Shown: piece after piece, positions 18,901 to 27,515 of the stretch
Numbering within the stretch: position 1 is the stretch's first letter
How the letters are laid out: each line of letters begins with the position of its first letter
NCBI RefSeq assembly: GCF_034262375.1
Contig: NZ_CP139558.1
Span: 2,728,001-2,792,000, forward strand
Source: Mucilaginibacter sabulilitoris
Lineage (GTDB): Bacteria; Bacteroidota; Bacteroidia; Sphingobacteriales; Sphingobacteriaceae
Reading direction: 5' to 3'
Length of the DNA: 64,000 nt
The notes under the pieces: generated by a model
What the model was told of the DNA's origin: nothing
What the model saw: the letters and a program-made list of their open reading frames with translations, nothing else
The model's database searches: none
Program-made: the position numbers and the translations under genes

Positions 18901-19333
18901 AGATCAGTTATGGACTCAGTTGAATAACTTTATTAACCAGGATTCATACCTGAGCCAGCACAGAGGCCAATTTGCACAAAGAAATGGTGCTATATTGCCA
19001 ACTTACAAACGCCTTGACTTACACTTTGCTCAGGACTTCTTTATCAAAACAGGTAAAGTGAAAAACACCTTAGAGGTTACTTTTGATGTGATCAACTTTA
19101 CTAACCTGTTAAACCGTAACTGGGGCTTGTATCAGGTTTCATACAGCGGGTTTAACAATGGCGCAACTACTGTGTTAAAATATATAGGTAAAGGTGCTGA
19201 TGGTAAAGCAACTTATTCATTCCCTTATCTTGATGCAAACAACTTGGTACCTGTTACGAATTCATACAAAACAGATATCAGCCAGTTTTCACGTTTCCAG
19301 GCTCAGATTGGTGTTAGATACATATTTAACTAA
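15974..19333 (+). CDS. TonB-dependent receptor, Oar-like, with carboxypeptidase-regulatory domain
   Basis: A 1119-residue outer-membrane protein. A signal peptide (about 1-25, ending AAAQG) is followed by a CarboxypepD_reg-like beta-sandwich domain at about 27-110 (VNGIVSDTKGAIPGATVTI), a plug domain at about 125-230, and a long beta-barrel ending in the aromatic motif VRYIFN. The arrangement and length match Oar-type TonB-dependent proteins. No SusD partner follows, so it is not a classical polysaccharide locus, and its ligand (peptide, siderophore or other) is unknown. It is transcribed alone, and its terminator was interrupted by a MITE. Confidence 0.92.
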   Translation: MRKHLLLLLLLTGFTFLINRNAAAQGVTTASVNGIVSDTKGAIPGATVTITHMPTGTVYSTVSRADGRYNIPNLRVGGPYTFKVSFVGYKNFVQEGITLSIGQDQKINSKLEDNTTSLSEVVVTGSQGRVINSSRTGARETINRQQIENLPTVNRSLSDFTKLTPSANGLAFGGRSSNFNNITVDGALFNNSFGLSGTLGGQASSQPISLDAIDQIQVDIAPYDVRQGNFTGAGVNTVVKSGTNEVKGTAYYYGRGVRLTGYHPGTTNLPITPFDYHTNGVAVGGPIIKNKLFLFVSGEQERISQPPATTYVAGGTGVSGSNVSSVQASTLDAIKAKLIALGYNPGAYQDYVYETSSDKITVKLDWNIDKNNTLSAKYFYLKSRKDQPASNSGIGNGSFLDPTDPLGKKTISVGYGTTRAPGPNTLPFYGSGYTINNNFNIGIVELNTRISNSMSNKLTVGYSALRDFRNFLGNGSVPMVDIGNGTSDDQGNIITAASATATSFGSELYTAGNLLNTNIWQFADDFTIYSGKHEFTIGTSNQIQSYVNGFAPDYNGLYTYNSASDFLNDRPANGYTLRYSAVGNSFPFAKIKASIYSVYVQDKFHVTDNFRLTYGLRADYDAFPTSLAPNANAAALTFQGGTHVDVSKLPKNRVQLSPRVGFNWDVNGDQSTQIRGGSGLFTGSVPFVWISNQASNNGLLFGAYTINSDPKKALADQDPRLKFNPNPNANRPAAGAASTSYELDVADPNLKYPKIWRTNLAIDQRLPGGIIGTIEGAYTKDIRAIYHQNLVLSDGFTTLPGVEGQIQYNSKNTTPAPAASTITNPSISGLYYMKNTSKGFSYFITGQLQKSFTNGFAASLAYTYTKSKDVNDGGSTAATIWSTRYVAGNPNGDNLSNSSYVQPNRIIATVSYRKQYAKNLATTVGLIFEASNNGAISYITSGDPNNDGATNDLMYIPKNKGDITLVANDAKDLRTPDQLWTQLNNFINQDSYLSQHRGQFAQRNGAILPTYKRLDLHFAQDFFIKTGKVKNTLEVTFDVINFTNLLNRNWGLYQVSYSGFNNGATTVLKYIGKGADGKATYSFPYLDANNLVPVTNSYKTDISQFSRFQAQIGVRYIFN

Positions 19334-19382
19334 GATCGCCGCACAGGAAAATCATAAAACAACAAAAGCCCGGCAAATTGGC

Positions 19383-19579
19383 GAGGGCACTGAAAAAGTC
19401 CAATTAATATGTGAGGTAAAAAGGAGGGCTTAAAAAAATCAACTTGATACGTTGAGAATCGTTTATACGACTCGGCGATGAGACTTGTAGGCCTATAAGA
19501 CAAGGAAAAGGGGTTGTTCGTGCTTATTGAACAACCCCTTCATTTTTGCCGGATTTTCCGGGACTTTTTCAGTGCCCTC
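19383..19579. mobile_element. 197-bp MITE with 19-bp terminal inverted repeats and 9-bp target duplication
   Basis: Perfect terminal repeats GAGGGCACTGAAAAAGTCC lie at 19383-19401 and, inverted, at 19561-19579. The 9-bp direct repeat CAAATTGGC flanks them at 19374-19382 and 19580-19588. The interior has no transposase, only an AT-rich body and a strong hairpin. This is a non-autonomous element mobilised by an IS with the same ends. The ends remind me of IS1182-type elements, but I cannot confirm the family. Confidence 0.85.
19508..19540 (+). terminator. Strong hairpin inside the MITE
   Basis: A 12-bp perfect stem AAGGGGTTGTTC / GAACAACCCCTT with a 9-nt loop, followed by CATTTTTG. The MITE thus supplies a replacement terminator for the receptor gene it interrupted downstream. 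Confidence 0.75.
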
Positions 19580-19623
19580 CAAATTGGCCGGGCTTTTTGT
19601 TTATCTGAAAAAAAGAATTTTTA

Positions 19624-20802
19624 TTAATATTCAAATACCCCAAATTCCGATTTAACGGTTACTCCTTTAGTTTCTGCTGCCTCAACACGGCCAATAATTT
19701 GCGCTTCAACACCAAAGCTTTGCGATATTTTAATCAGGTCGGCAGCTATTTCCTGGGGTACGTATAGTTCCATCCGGTGCCCCATGTTGAAAACTTTGTA
19801 CATTTCCTGCCAGCTGGTTTTTGATTCTTCGTGTATCAGCTTAAACAGGGGAGGAGCCGAAAATAGGTTATCCTTTATAATGTGCAGGTTGTCAATAAAG
19901 TGCAATACCTTGGTTTGCGCGCCGCCGCTGCAATGTACCATGCCATGAATCTGGCTGCGATAGCCATCAAGTATGGCTTTAATAATAGGTGCATAAGTAC
20001 GGGTTGCGCTTAAAACAAGCTTGCCTGCTGTTATGCTTTGACCATCACCAATATCAATCATATCAGTAAGGTTTTTACTTCCGCTGAATATCAGTTCATA
20101 GGGGATGGCAGCATCATAGCTTTCAGGATATTTTTCGGCTATGGTTTTGTTAAATACATCATGCCGGGCAGATGTTAATCCGTTCGAACCCATACCGCCG
20201 TTATATTCGTTTTCGTAACTGGCTTTGCCATAAGATGCCAAGCCAACTATAACATCGCCCGGCTGTATGCGGTGATTTGAGATTACATCATCACGTTTCA
20301 TGCGGCAGGTAACTGTAGAATCTACAATGATGGTGCGCACCAGATCGCCTACATCAGCAGTTTCGCCACCGGTTGAATAGATGCCGATGCCGGCATCGCG
20401 CAATTCGCTTAGTATTTCTTCGGTTCCGTTAATAATAGCCGCTATAACTTCGCCAGGTATTAGGTTTTTATTACGGCCAATAGTTGATGACAGCAGGATA
20501 TTATCAGTAGCGCCTACGCAAAGCAGATCATCAAGGTTCATGATAATGGCATCCTGCGCTATGCCTCGCCATACAGATATATCGCCTGTTTCTTTCCAGT
20601 AAGTATAAGCCAGTGACGATTTTGTACCGGCGCCATCGGCATGCATGATGTTGCAGTAGGTGTCATCGCTGGTTAAAATATCCGGAATAATTTTGCAAAA
20701 AGCCTTTGGGAAAATTCCTTTGTCGATATTTCTTATTGCATTGTGTACATCATCTTTTGAGGCAGATACGCCACGTTGATCATAACGTTGTGAAGAAATC
20801 AT
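19624..20802 (-). CDS. purM: Phosphoribosylformylglycinamidine cyclo-ligase (AIR synthetase)
   Basis: A 392-residue purine biosynthesis enzyme that converts FGAM and ATP to aminoimidazole ribonucleotide. It has the PurM glycine-rich and metal motifs MHADGAGTKSSLAY near 53, DAIIMNLDDLLCVGA near 87, YSTGGETADVGDLV near 140 and CSGGAQTKVLHF near 292. At 392 residues it is longer than the ~345 of E. coli PurM, a form I associate with Bacteroidota. purL lies in the same window but not in an operon with it. Confidence 0.93.
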   Translation of the reverse strand: MISSQRYDQRGVSASKDDVHNAIRNIDKGIFPKAFCKIIPDILTSDDTYCNIMHADGAGTKSSLAYTYWKETGDISVWRGIAQDAIIMNLDDLLCVGATDNILLSSTIGRNKNLIPGEVIAAIINGTEEILSELRDAGIGIYSTGGETADVGDLVRTIIVDSTVTCRMKRDDVISNHRIQPGDVIVGLASYGKASYENEYNGGMGSNGLTSARHDVFNKTIAEKYPESYDAAIPYELIFSGSKNLTDMIDIGDGQSITAGKLVLSATRTYAPIIKAILDGYRSQIHGMVHCSGGAQTKVLHFIDNLHIIKDNLFSAPPLFKLIHEESKTSWQEMYKVFNMGHRMELYVPQEIAADLIKISQSFGVEAQIIGRVEAAETKGVTVKSEFGVFEY

Positions 20803-20806
20803 GGCG

Positions 20807-20814
20807 CAAAACTA
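20807..20814 (-). promoter_or_regulatory. -7 promoter box directly before purM
   Basis: The minus strand reads TAGTTTTG, matching TAnnTTTG, with only four bases (CGCC) before the purM ATG. Initiation about seven bases downstream would give a leaderless mRNA. No clear -33 TTG is visible. Confidence 0.45.
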
Positions 20815-20883
20815 ACTATTTTAACACTAATTACACGAATTGTTGCGAATTACACGAATGTGTGAGATTGCGACATTGATCAT

Positions 20884-20915
20884 AAAAAGAGAGCAGGCAT
20901 TAACCGGCTCTCTTT
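20884..20915 (-). terminator. Glutamine synthetase terminator
   Basis: On the minus strand AAAGAGAGC pairs with GCTCTCTTT, followed by TTATG. It lies about 45 bp past the glutamine synthetase stop. The surrounding spacer has repeated TTACACGAAT words of no clear role. Confidence 0.7.
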
Positions 20916-20960
20916 AATAATTTGTGAAATTCGAAACAATTAGGTGCTATTCGTGAGAAA

Positions 20961-23135
20961 TTATTTTACAAACAGTAGTTCCCTGAATTTTGGTAATGGC
21001 CAAAGGGTATCATCGACCAGTTGTTCCAACTTGTCAACATGGTAACGGATAGGTTGGAAGAATGATTTTACCTTTTCGTCATAATCAATCGCGCGCTGAC
21101 GTATGTCATCAATGGCATTGGCCTTTTTACGCTCATCAACCATTTGTTCTACGTTGGTTTTTATAAAGTTAACGTGTTGGGCTATTTTATTAATAATATC
21201 GAGCTGCGCAGTATAAGTGCTGCCGTCAAGACCAATGTCTTTTAAACCCTTTACATTTTCAATCAATTTAGATTGGTAAGCTATGGCCGATGGTATAATC
21301 ACGTTCATAACCAATTCGCCAATAACACGGGCTTCTATCTGTAGTTTCTTATAAAAGGCATCAAGCAAAATTTCATGACGGGCATGGGCCTCACGCGGGG
21401 TAAATATCCCTGTTTCTGCAAAAAGGATATCAGTTTTCTCAGATAGCATGGCATCCAGGGCCTTTGGAGTGGTTTTAACATTTGGTAAACCCCTTTCTTC
21501 TGCTTCTTTTTCCCAGGCTTCGCTGTAGCCATTGCCCTCAAAACGAATGTTTTTAGATTCCTTGATGTATTTTTTGATCACCATTAATATGGCTACATCC
21601 TTTTTCTCGCCTTTTTTTATCAGTTTATCAACGTCATATTTGAACTTTTTAAGCTGATCGGCCACGATGAGGTTTAGAACCGTCATGGGGCTTGCCGAAT
21701 TTGCCGATGAACCAACAGCACGCAGCTCAAACTTGTTGCCGGTAAAGGCAAATGGCGAAGTGCGGTTACGATCGGTGTTATCCGGCAAAATTTGCGGAAT
21801 TTTAGGAATACCCTGCCATAATAAATTGTCTTCTTTTATTTTTTTGCTGATCCTTGAGGTTTCAATTTCGTCAAGCACGTCATTTAACTGGCTGCCTAAA
21901 AATATAGAAATAATGGCAGGGGGAGCCTCATTGGCGCCTAAGCGGTGATCGTTGTTTACTGACGCGATAGAAGCCCTTAGTAAATCAGCGTGTTCATATA
22001 CCGCTTTTATGGTGTTCACAAAAAAGGTAAGGAACATCAGGTTGTTTTTTGGAGTTTTACCCGGCGATAACAGGTTTTTACCCGTGTTGGTTATCAGTGA
22101 CCAGTTATTGTGCTTGCCTGAGCCATTAATGCCGGCATATGGTTTTTCGTGCAGTAATACCTTAAAATTGTGCCTGCGGGCAACCCTGTCCATCAGGTCC
22201 ATCAGCAACTGGTTATGATCAATGGCCAGGTTTATTTCTTCATAAATAGGGGCGCATTCAAATTGCGAAGGCGCAACTTCATTATGGCGTGTTTTCAGTG
22301 GAATACCTAACAACAGGGCTTCAGCTTCCATATCCTGCATGTAAGCATATACACGTTCTGGTATCGATCCAAAGTAATGATCTTCCAGTTGCTGGTTTTT
22401 GGCCGATATATGGCCGAAAAGTGTGCGGCCGGTAAGGTAGAGGTCAGGGCGGGCGTTAAACAGGGCAATATCTACCAAAAAATATTCCTGCTCAATACCT
22501 AATGACGCATTTACCTTTTCAATTCCCTTGTCAAAATAGTGGCAAACATCAACGGCAGCTTTATCCAAAACATTAAGCGCCTTTAACAAAGGAACCTTAT
22601 AATCAAGCGCCTCTCCGGTATAGGAAACAAATACGGTTGGTATACATAAGGTACGCGCCATTAAAAATGCCGGCGAAGACGGATCCCACGCGGTATAGCC
22701 GCGGGCCTCAAAAGTATTGCGTATGCCGCCGCTCGGAAAGCTCGAAGCATCGGGTTCCTGCTGGGCTAAGGCATCGCCCGAAAAACGTTCAATGGCGCCT
22801 CCATCAGCTGTGGGTTCAAAAAATGCGTCGTGTTTTTCAGCTGTGGTACCGGTAAGCGGTTGAAACCAGTGTGTATAGTGCGTTGCCCCTTTGCCTAAAG
22901 CCCACGATTTCATGGCGGAGGCAATTTGCTCGGCCAGGTCGCGCGGAATTGGTTCGCCTTTTTCAATAGAATTGATAATACCCTGGTAAGCCTCAGTAGA
23001 GAGGTATTCCTTCATTTTCTTTTTATCGAAAACATTGGCGCCAAAGTAATCGGAAATTTTTGAAGAAGGGGCTTTCACCTCAGGGATGGTTCTGCTCTGA
23101 ACGTCCTGCAGTGCTTTAAATCGGATGTTAGACAT
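20961..23135 (-). CDS. glnN: Glutamine synthetase, type III
   Basis: A 724-residue GSIII, the large dodecameric form first described in Bacteroides and cyanobacteria; it makes glutamine from glutamate, ammonia and ATP. Family motifs present are HYTHWFQPLTG, ETFSSFPSGG-like DASSFPSGGIRNTFEARGYTAWD near 130, GIEQEYFLVD near 213, EVAPSQFECAP near 286, KPYAGINGSGKHNNWS near 335 and NDHRLGANEAPP near 395. It heads a nitrogen cluster with two ammonium transporters nearby, and assimilates the ammonium they import. Confidence 0.96.
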   Translation of the reverse strand: MSNIRFKALQDVQSRTIPEVKAPSSKISDYFGANVFDKKKMKEYLSTEAYQGIINSIEKGEPIPRDLAEQIASAMKSWALGKGATHYTHWFQPLTGTTAEKHDAFFEPTADGGAIERFSGDALAQQEPDASSFPSGGIRNTFEARGYTAWDPSSPAFLMARTLCIPTVFVSYTGEALDYKVPLLKALNVLDKAAVDVCHYFDKGIEKVNASLGIEQEYFLVDIALFNARPDLYLTGRTLFGHISAKNQQLEDHYFGSIPERVYAYMQDMEAEALLLGIPLKTRHNEVAPSQFECAPIYEEINLAIDHNQLLMDLMDRVARRHNFKVLLHEKPYAGINGSGKHNNWSLITNTGKNLLSPGKTPKNNLMFLTFFVNTIKAVYEHADLLRASIASVNNDHRLGANEAPPAIISIFLGSQLNDVLDEIETSRISKKIKEDNLLWQGIPKIPQILPDNTDRNRTSPFAFTGNKFELRAVGSSANSASPMTVLNLIVADQLKKFKYDVDKLIKKGEKKDVAILMVIKKYIKESKNIRFEGNGYSEAWEKEAEERGLPNVKTTPKALDAMLSEKTDILFAETGIFTPREAHARHEILLDAFYKKLQIEARVIGELVMNVIIPSAIAYQSKLIENVKGLKDIGLDGSTYTAQLDIINKIAQHVNFIKTNVEQMVDERKKANAIDDIRQRAIDYDEKVKSFFQPIRYHVDKLEQLVDDTLWPLPKFRELLFVK

Positions 23136-23730
23136 AAGATATGCGGTTTAAATAAAGGTCAACTTTCAAAAATAGAACTATCATTTAAAATATGCATAAA
23201 AATTAGCGGAAATAACGTGAAATAACTTATGCAGTAATATAAGGTATGGTAGCTCTGATCTGTTTTAAAGTGATTTGAGTGTTAAGGAGTGAAAATATGT
23301 AATTTTTTGCCACTGCTTTTAATTAAAGATGATATAGATCGCATTTTTTAGCCATAATTGATTGAATTTTATGAATAGTTGTTATTTATTTCAAGAATTA
23401 TGCAATTTGTTTTTTGAAATCTCTAAATTTTTACTTTGATTTTAGTTTCTATTTACAATTTTCGTAAATATTGTAGATTTTTGTGTTGTTTTTTTATTAA
23501 AAATTTGTTATTGTTAAAATAACTACATAATTTCAGAAAATAATTTACAGAAACATCATAATTATTATATTTTTTATAAAAAACTTAATAATTCCCTGAT
23601 TAAACTAAGTATTTTTGGTTTTTTTAGATGTTTTAAGGTGTTTTTGTTGATTTTTTGAGCTTTGCAATCAAACTAAATTTATATAATACAACAATCAAAC
23701 TAAATTAAACTTTAAAAAACAATCAAAACA
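23136..23730. other. 595-bp AT-rich divergent regulatory region
   Basis: The spacer between glutamine synthetase (minus) and the first ammonium transporter (plus) is unusually long and rich in poly-T and poly-A runs. It has no open frame. On the minus strand TATTTTTG at 23167-23174 is a candidate -7 box for the synthetase. Direct repeats near 23665-23706 lie before the transporter. This length fits nitrogen-dependent control of both genes (inference). Confidence 0.55.
23665..23706. repeat. 15-bp direct repeat before the ammonium transporter
   Basis: CAATCAAACTAAATT occurs at 23665-23679 and 23692-23706, 27 bp apart, and a partial third copy (CAATCAAAACAATG) runs into the start codon at 23731. 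It may be a regulator site or a short tandem duplication. Confidence 0.6.
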
Positions 23731-25353
23731 ATGAAAGTAAGTTCAACAAAACACAACCTCCTGAGTGCAGTCCGGCAACTGTCACGTGAAAAATGGGCGC
23801 TGGGAGCTACCATTTTAACAGGAAAGATGATTGGTTTATTGCTGGTGCTTGTGGCAATGATGACTTTGCCAGGTATATTAGGTACTTCGGCCCACGCTGC
23901 TGAAACTTATACCGCCCATGAAACTGCAATGATCAATACCGTAAACACGGTTTGGACCCTCGTTGCTGCCTTTTTGGTATTTGGTATGCAGGCGGGTTTT
24001 GTTATGCTTGAAGCTGGCTTTGCCCGCAAACGCGAAACGGTAAACGTTTTAATGGAGTGTATTTTTGATACATGCCTTTGCGGGTTACTATTCTACGCCA
24101 TAGGTTATGCCTTTATGTTTGGTAATGGCAATGGCTTTATTGGCTGGGGCGGACTTGGAGCTGATGGGAAAACCATCACAAACTGGTTCTTTTTACAAAA
24201 CACCCCTGCCACTTATGGCGCAACAGGTATTCCGCTTTTGGCGCACTGGATATTTCAGTATGCATTTGCTGATACCTGCTCAACCATTGTTTCTGGTGCA
24301 ATGATAGGTCGTACCAGTTTCCGCGGCGATATTTTATACAGTATAGGTATTACAGGATTTATTTACCCGATAATTGGTCACTGGGCATGGGGACCCGACG
24401 GTTTCCTTGCAACCATGGGTACATCAGGGATTTTTGCTCATTTAAGCGCACAGCCTTTCCGCGATTTTGCAGGTTCAACCGTGGTGCATACCATTGGTGG
24501 TGTTGCATCGTTGGCAGGTGCAATGGTGTTAGGCCCGCGGTTAGGCCGCATATTTGCCCGGGACGATAAACAAAAAGGCGGATTGCCTCCGGGTCATAAC
24601 TTATTAGTAGCTGCAGTAGGTGGTTTTATATTATGGTTTGGATGGTATGGCTTTAACCCGGGTTCAACCCTGTCGGCAATGGATATGCAGGGTATTGGCC
24701 GCGTAGCTGCCAACACTACACTTGCAGCCTGCGCCGGTGGTTTTTCTGCCATGCTTGCAGCGCTTTGGTGGGGGCCAACAAAAGGTAAATTTGATTTGGC
24801 CTTTACCATAAATGGTTTCCTGGCAGGTTTGGTTGCTATCACTTGCCCATGTTACTGGGTAAGCCCGCTGGGTTCAATTTTACTTGGCGCGGTTGCAGGC
24901 CTAATCATATTTGCTGGTGTTTATGCTATTGAGTGGTTCCGTATTGACGATCCGGTTGGTGCAGTTTCTGTACACGGCTTAAACGGTATATGGGGTACCT
25001 TGTCATTAGGTTTATTTGCTTCAGGTCAGTTTGGTGCTACAGGCCCAACAGGTGCCGATAATTCAGCTCCGGTTACAGGTTTGTTTTATGGCGGGGGCTT
25101 TGATGTACTTAAGGCTCAATTTATCGGCAGCTTTGCTATTACAGCTTCGGTATTCATTGTGAGCTTCGCTATGATGTATATCATCAATAAATTACCTAAT
25201 CCATGGAGACTGCGTATTGAAGAGCACGGCGAGGTTAGCCTGGGTGGTATCGACGTATTTGACCATGGTATTGAAGTTTACCCTGTTCAAGAAGAGGAAG
25301 TTAGCTTAAGCGGTCTTTTTGACAAAGGGGTTAAATCTACTTCTGAGGTTTAA
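23731..25353 (+). CDS. amt: Ammonium transporter (Amt/MEP/Rh)
   Basis: A 540-residue ammonium channel of the inner membrane, longer than AmtB (about 400). Residues 1-60 form an extra hydrophobic leader ending SAHAAE, probably a signal or additional membrane segment, and a ~45-residue acidic C-terminal tail follows the last helix. The core has eleven helices, QAGFVMLEAGFARKRE near 85, and the pore histidines in TVVHTIGG near 253 and SVHGLNG near 412. Glutamine synthetase diverges upstream and a barrel protein follows 211 bp downstream. No PII gene (glnB/glnK) is nearby, which is unusual for amt loci. Confidence 0.95.
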   Translation: MKVSSTKHNLLSAVRQLSREKWALGATILTGKMIGLLLVLVAMMTLPGILGTSAHAAETYTAHETAMINTVNTVWTLVAAFLVFGMQAGFVMLEAGFARKRETVNVLMECIFDTCLCGLLFYAIGYAFMFGNGNGFIGWGGLGADGKTITNWFFLQNTPATYGATGIPLLAHWIFQYAFADTCSTIVSGAMIGRTSFRGDILYSIGITGFIYPIIGHWAWGPDGFLATMGTSGIFAHLSAQPFRDFAGSTVVHTIGGVASLAGAMVLGPRLGRIFARDDKQKGGLPPGHNLLVAAVGGFILWFGWYGFNPGSTLSAMDMQGIGRVAANTTLAACAGGFSAMLAALWWGPTKGKFDLAFTINGFLAGLVAITCPCYWVSPLGSILLGAVAGLIIFAGVYAIEWFRIDDPVGAVSVHGLNGIWGTLSLGLFASGQFGATGPTGADNSAPVTGLFYGGGFDVLKAQFIGSFAITASVFIVSFAMMYIINKLPNPWRLRIEEHGEVSLGGIDVFDHGIEVYPVQEEEVSLSGLFDKGVKSTSEV

Positions 25354-25564
25354 GAATAAATAACCAGGGCTTTATAAAAACTGCCTGTAATACCTTGTGT
25401 GGTTGGTTAGTGGCTTTTTTGCAATGGCATAGCCAACTGCACAGGGATTTTTTATGCCGACAATAAATGATCCCAAATGTATTTAACTTTTTGTATTACA
25501 GGTTTTTACATATACCAAACCAAAAACAATTAACAAACTAAAGTTTAACAATTAAATCGTTATC

Positions 25565-26611
25565 ATGAAAAAAGTAAGTTTACTCTTATGTTTATTTTCT
25601 ATCGCGGCCTTTACAGTTAAGGCACAGGACTCTACAAAAACTGCGGCACCCGACCCGCCGTTGACCATCACGGGCTCGGTAGATGCCTATTATAAATATG
25701 ACTTTTCCAAACATGCCAATATACCCACCAGCTTTGCAACCGATCATAATTCCATGTCAATAGGTATGGTTGACCTTGGACTGAAGAAAAAAGTAGGTAA
25801 AGCGGCATTTGTGGGTGAGCTTTCCTTTGGTCCGAGAGGTCAGGGGCAGTCTATCCCCAATGCAGGTGATAATGGCGATTCGTTCCATATCCAGAACTTA
25901 TACATGTCATATGATGTAACCGATAAGTTTGTACTGACCGGTGGTTATATGTCAACCTTTATCGGTTATGAAGTAATCAGCCCGGTAGGCAACTTTAACT
26001 ACTCTACCTCGTACCTGTTCACCAACGGTCCGTTCCAGAATGCAGGTTTCAAGGCCACCTATTCGTTCTCGGATAAAGTAAGTTTAATGGCCGGTATCTT
26101 TAACGACCAGTGGAATGCCTACAAAGCCAATACCGGAATGAATAACTTTGGCGCACAGCTGATGATCGCCCCGGTAAAAGGTTGGACAGCTTACCTGAAC
26201 GTAATAACGGGCGGCACAGCAGGTACCGAGTTTGACCTGACCACGGCTTACCAGATCACCGATGCCTTTAAACTGGGCCTGAACGCAGCTGATTACAAAG
26301 CAACTAATGGCACCAAAGGCGGTTTCACCGGAGTGGCCTTGTATCCACAGCTGGCGGTATCGAAAGATGTGACTTTGGGTTTAAGAGGGGAGTATTTTAA
26401 AACCAAAGCGGGCGACTTTGCCCTGGCTGGTCCTGACCCGGGCGAGCATGTAACAGCGGTAACCTTTACAGCCAACATCAAGGCAGGGCCGTTATCGCTA
26501 ATCCCGGAGTTCAGACTGGATAATAACTCTACCGAAGCCTTTACCAAAAGCTCGGGCGATCCTACAAAATCTGCCTCGCAATTTGTTATAGCAGCGGTTT
26601 ACGCTTTCTGA
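25565..26611 (+). CDS. Outer-membrane beta-barrel protein (porin-like)
   Basis: A 348-residue secreted protein with a clear signal peptide (1-21, ending VKAQD) and repeated amphipathic strands from SVDAYYKYDF through the C-terminal VIAAVYAF. The closing aromatic residue is typical of outer-membrane barrels, and the sequence resembles the BBP2-like putative porins of Bacteroidota. Its position directly after amt suggests co-regulation with ammonium supply and perhaps passage of nitrogen compounds across the outer membrane (inference). Confidence 0.8.
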   Translation: MKKVSLLLCLFSIAAFTVKAQDSTKTAAPDPPLTITGSVDAYYKYDFSKHANIPTSFATDHNSMSIGMVDLGLKKKVGKAAFVGELSFGPRGQGQSIPNAGDNGDSFHIQNLYMSYDVTDKFVLTGGYMSTFIGYEVISPVGNFNYSTSYLFTNGPFQNAGFKATYSFSDKVSLMAGIFNDQWNAYKANTGMNNFGAQLMIAPVKGWTAYLNVITGGTAGTEFDLTTAYQITDAFKLGLNAADYKATNGTKGGFTGVALYPQLAVSKDVTLGLRGEYFKTKAGDFALAGPDPGEHVTAVTFTANIKAGPLSLIPEFRLDNNSTEAFTKSSGDPTKSASQFVIAAVYAF

Positions 26612-26637
26612 AAAAAACAAAATAATGTATTTTTATT

Positions 26638-26670
26638 AAAAGCCGCTCCGAATAACCGGAGCGGCTTTTA
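26638..26670 (+). terminator. Porin terminator
   Basis: A 12-bp perfect stem AAAGCCGCTCCG / CGGAGCGGCTTT with a 6-nt loop and T-run, 27 bp after the stop. Confidence 0.9.
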
Positions 26671-26739
26671 TCTTTATAGCGAAAACTGTTCCGAAAAAAT
26701 GCTCCGGGACGGCTTCGTTACTTAAAACAAATTACACTG

Positions 26740-27333
26740 ATGAAGAATATACTGATCGCTTTTATTTGTATCCTGTTTGCTAAAAATGCTGCCGCACAGA
26801 AAGATTCTCTGGCGATTGATGAAAATGATAAATATATCTATTATCAAACGGTTAGTGAGCCCAATTTAAATGCCGATACGTTATATAACCGGGCGCTTTA
26901 CTTTTTTAAAACAGGTAATGCTAAAGATAAGCTGAAATTGACTACGGCCGACAAAGCTCAGGGTGTGCTGGCTGGTAACGGTGGCTTTCTGGTATCAAAA
27001 AAGTCGTTTGTAACTACGCATGAGGATGGGGAAATAACCTATACAATGCGCATCGAGGTAAAGGATGGCAAATACCGGTATTGGTTTACTGATTTTGTGT
27101 ACGTGCCTTATCAGCGTAACCGTTATAATATTTATGAGCCAGTGCCGGGTATAACTATACCTTTAGAAAAGGCTGACGGCAAATTGGATAAACGTGATAT
27201 AGCTGAATTTCAGAACCGGATACTGTTGAATAGTCGCAGGGTAGGCGGGGTTCTGCGTGCATACATGTTAAAAGTTTCGGCATTACCCAAGGCAGAAAAA
27301 AAGCTGAATAAAATATCAACTAAGGAGTGGTAG
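26740..27333 (+). CDS. DUF4468 domain-containing secreted protein
   Basis: A 197-residue protein with a signal peptide (1-19, KNAAAQK). Residues about 30-120 resemble DUF4468, a TBP-like fold common in Bacteroidota, with LYNRALYFFKTGNA and RIEVKDGKYRYWFTDFVY. The C-terminal part (LDKRDIAEFQNRILLN...) is charged and may be helical. Its function is unknown, and it is probably periplasmic or surface exposed. It precedes the IS110-containing segment and ends at a repeat unit. Confidence 0.8.
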   Translation: MKNILIAFICILFAKNAAAQKDSLAIDENDKYIYYQTVSEPNLNADTLYNRALYFFKTGNAKDKLKLTTADKAQGVLAGNGGFLVSKKSFVTTHEDGEITYTMRIEVKDGKYRYWFTDFVYVPYQRNRYNIYEPVPGITIPLEKADGKLDKRDIAEFQNRILLNSRRVGGVLRAYMLKVSALPKAEKKLNKISTKEW

Positions 27334-27515
27334 ACCTCACCTAAATCCTCTCCAAAGGAGAGGGCTTTGCTTGTATGTGCTGTTTTTAGCTTCTTTCCTT
27401 TGGACGGGAATGGCCATGAAAAGACAGCTAAAAAAAAGAGGGCATTGTGTTGTATTTGAACGCTGGCAAAGACTCGCCCCGACATCGCTGTGCTGGGCGA
27501 CCCTCCTATGTTTGT
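27333..27515. repeat. Left copy of an inverted intergenic repeat flanking IS110
   Basis: It begins with GACCTCACCTAAATCCTCTC and continues through AAAAGACAGC, TTTGAACGCTGG and GACCCTCCTATG. The same landmarks occur in inverted order at 29041-29189. It overlaps no credible gene; antisense frames across it appear to be chance. Confidence 0.65.

Larger units (their letters stand above)
19365..19598 (+). terminator. Receptor terminator split by a MITE
   Basis: Left arm AAAGCCCGG (19365-19373) and right arm CCGGGCTTT (19588-19596) followed by a T-run would form a normal terminator around the loop AAATT if the inserted element were absent. The arms are now about 215 bp apart. Confidence 0.65.
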
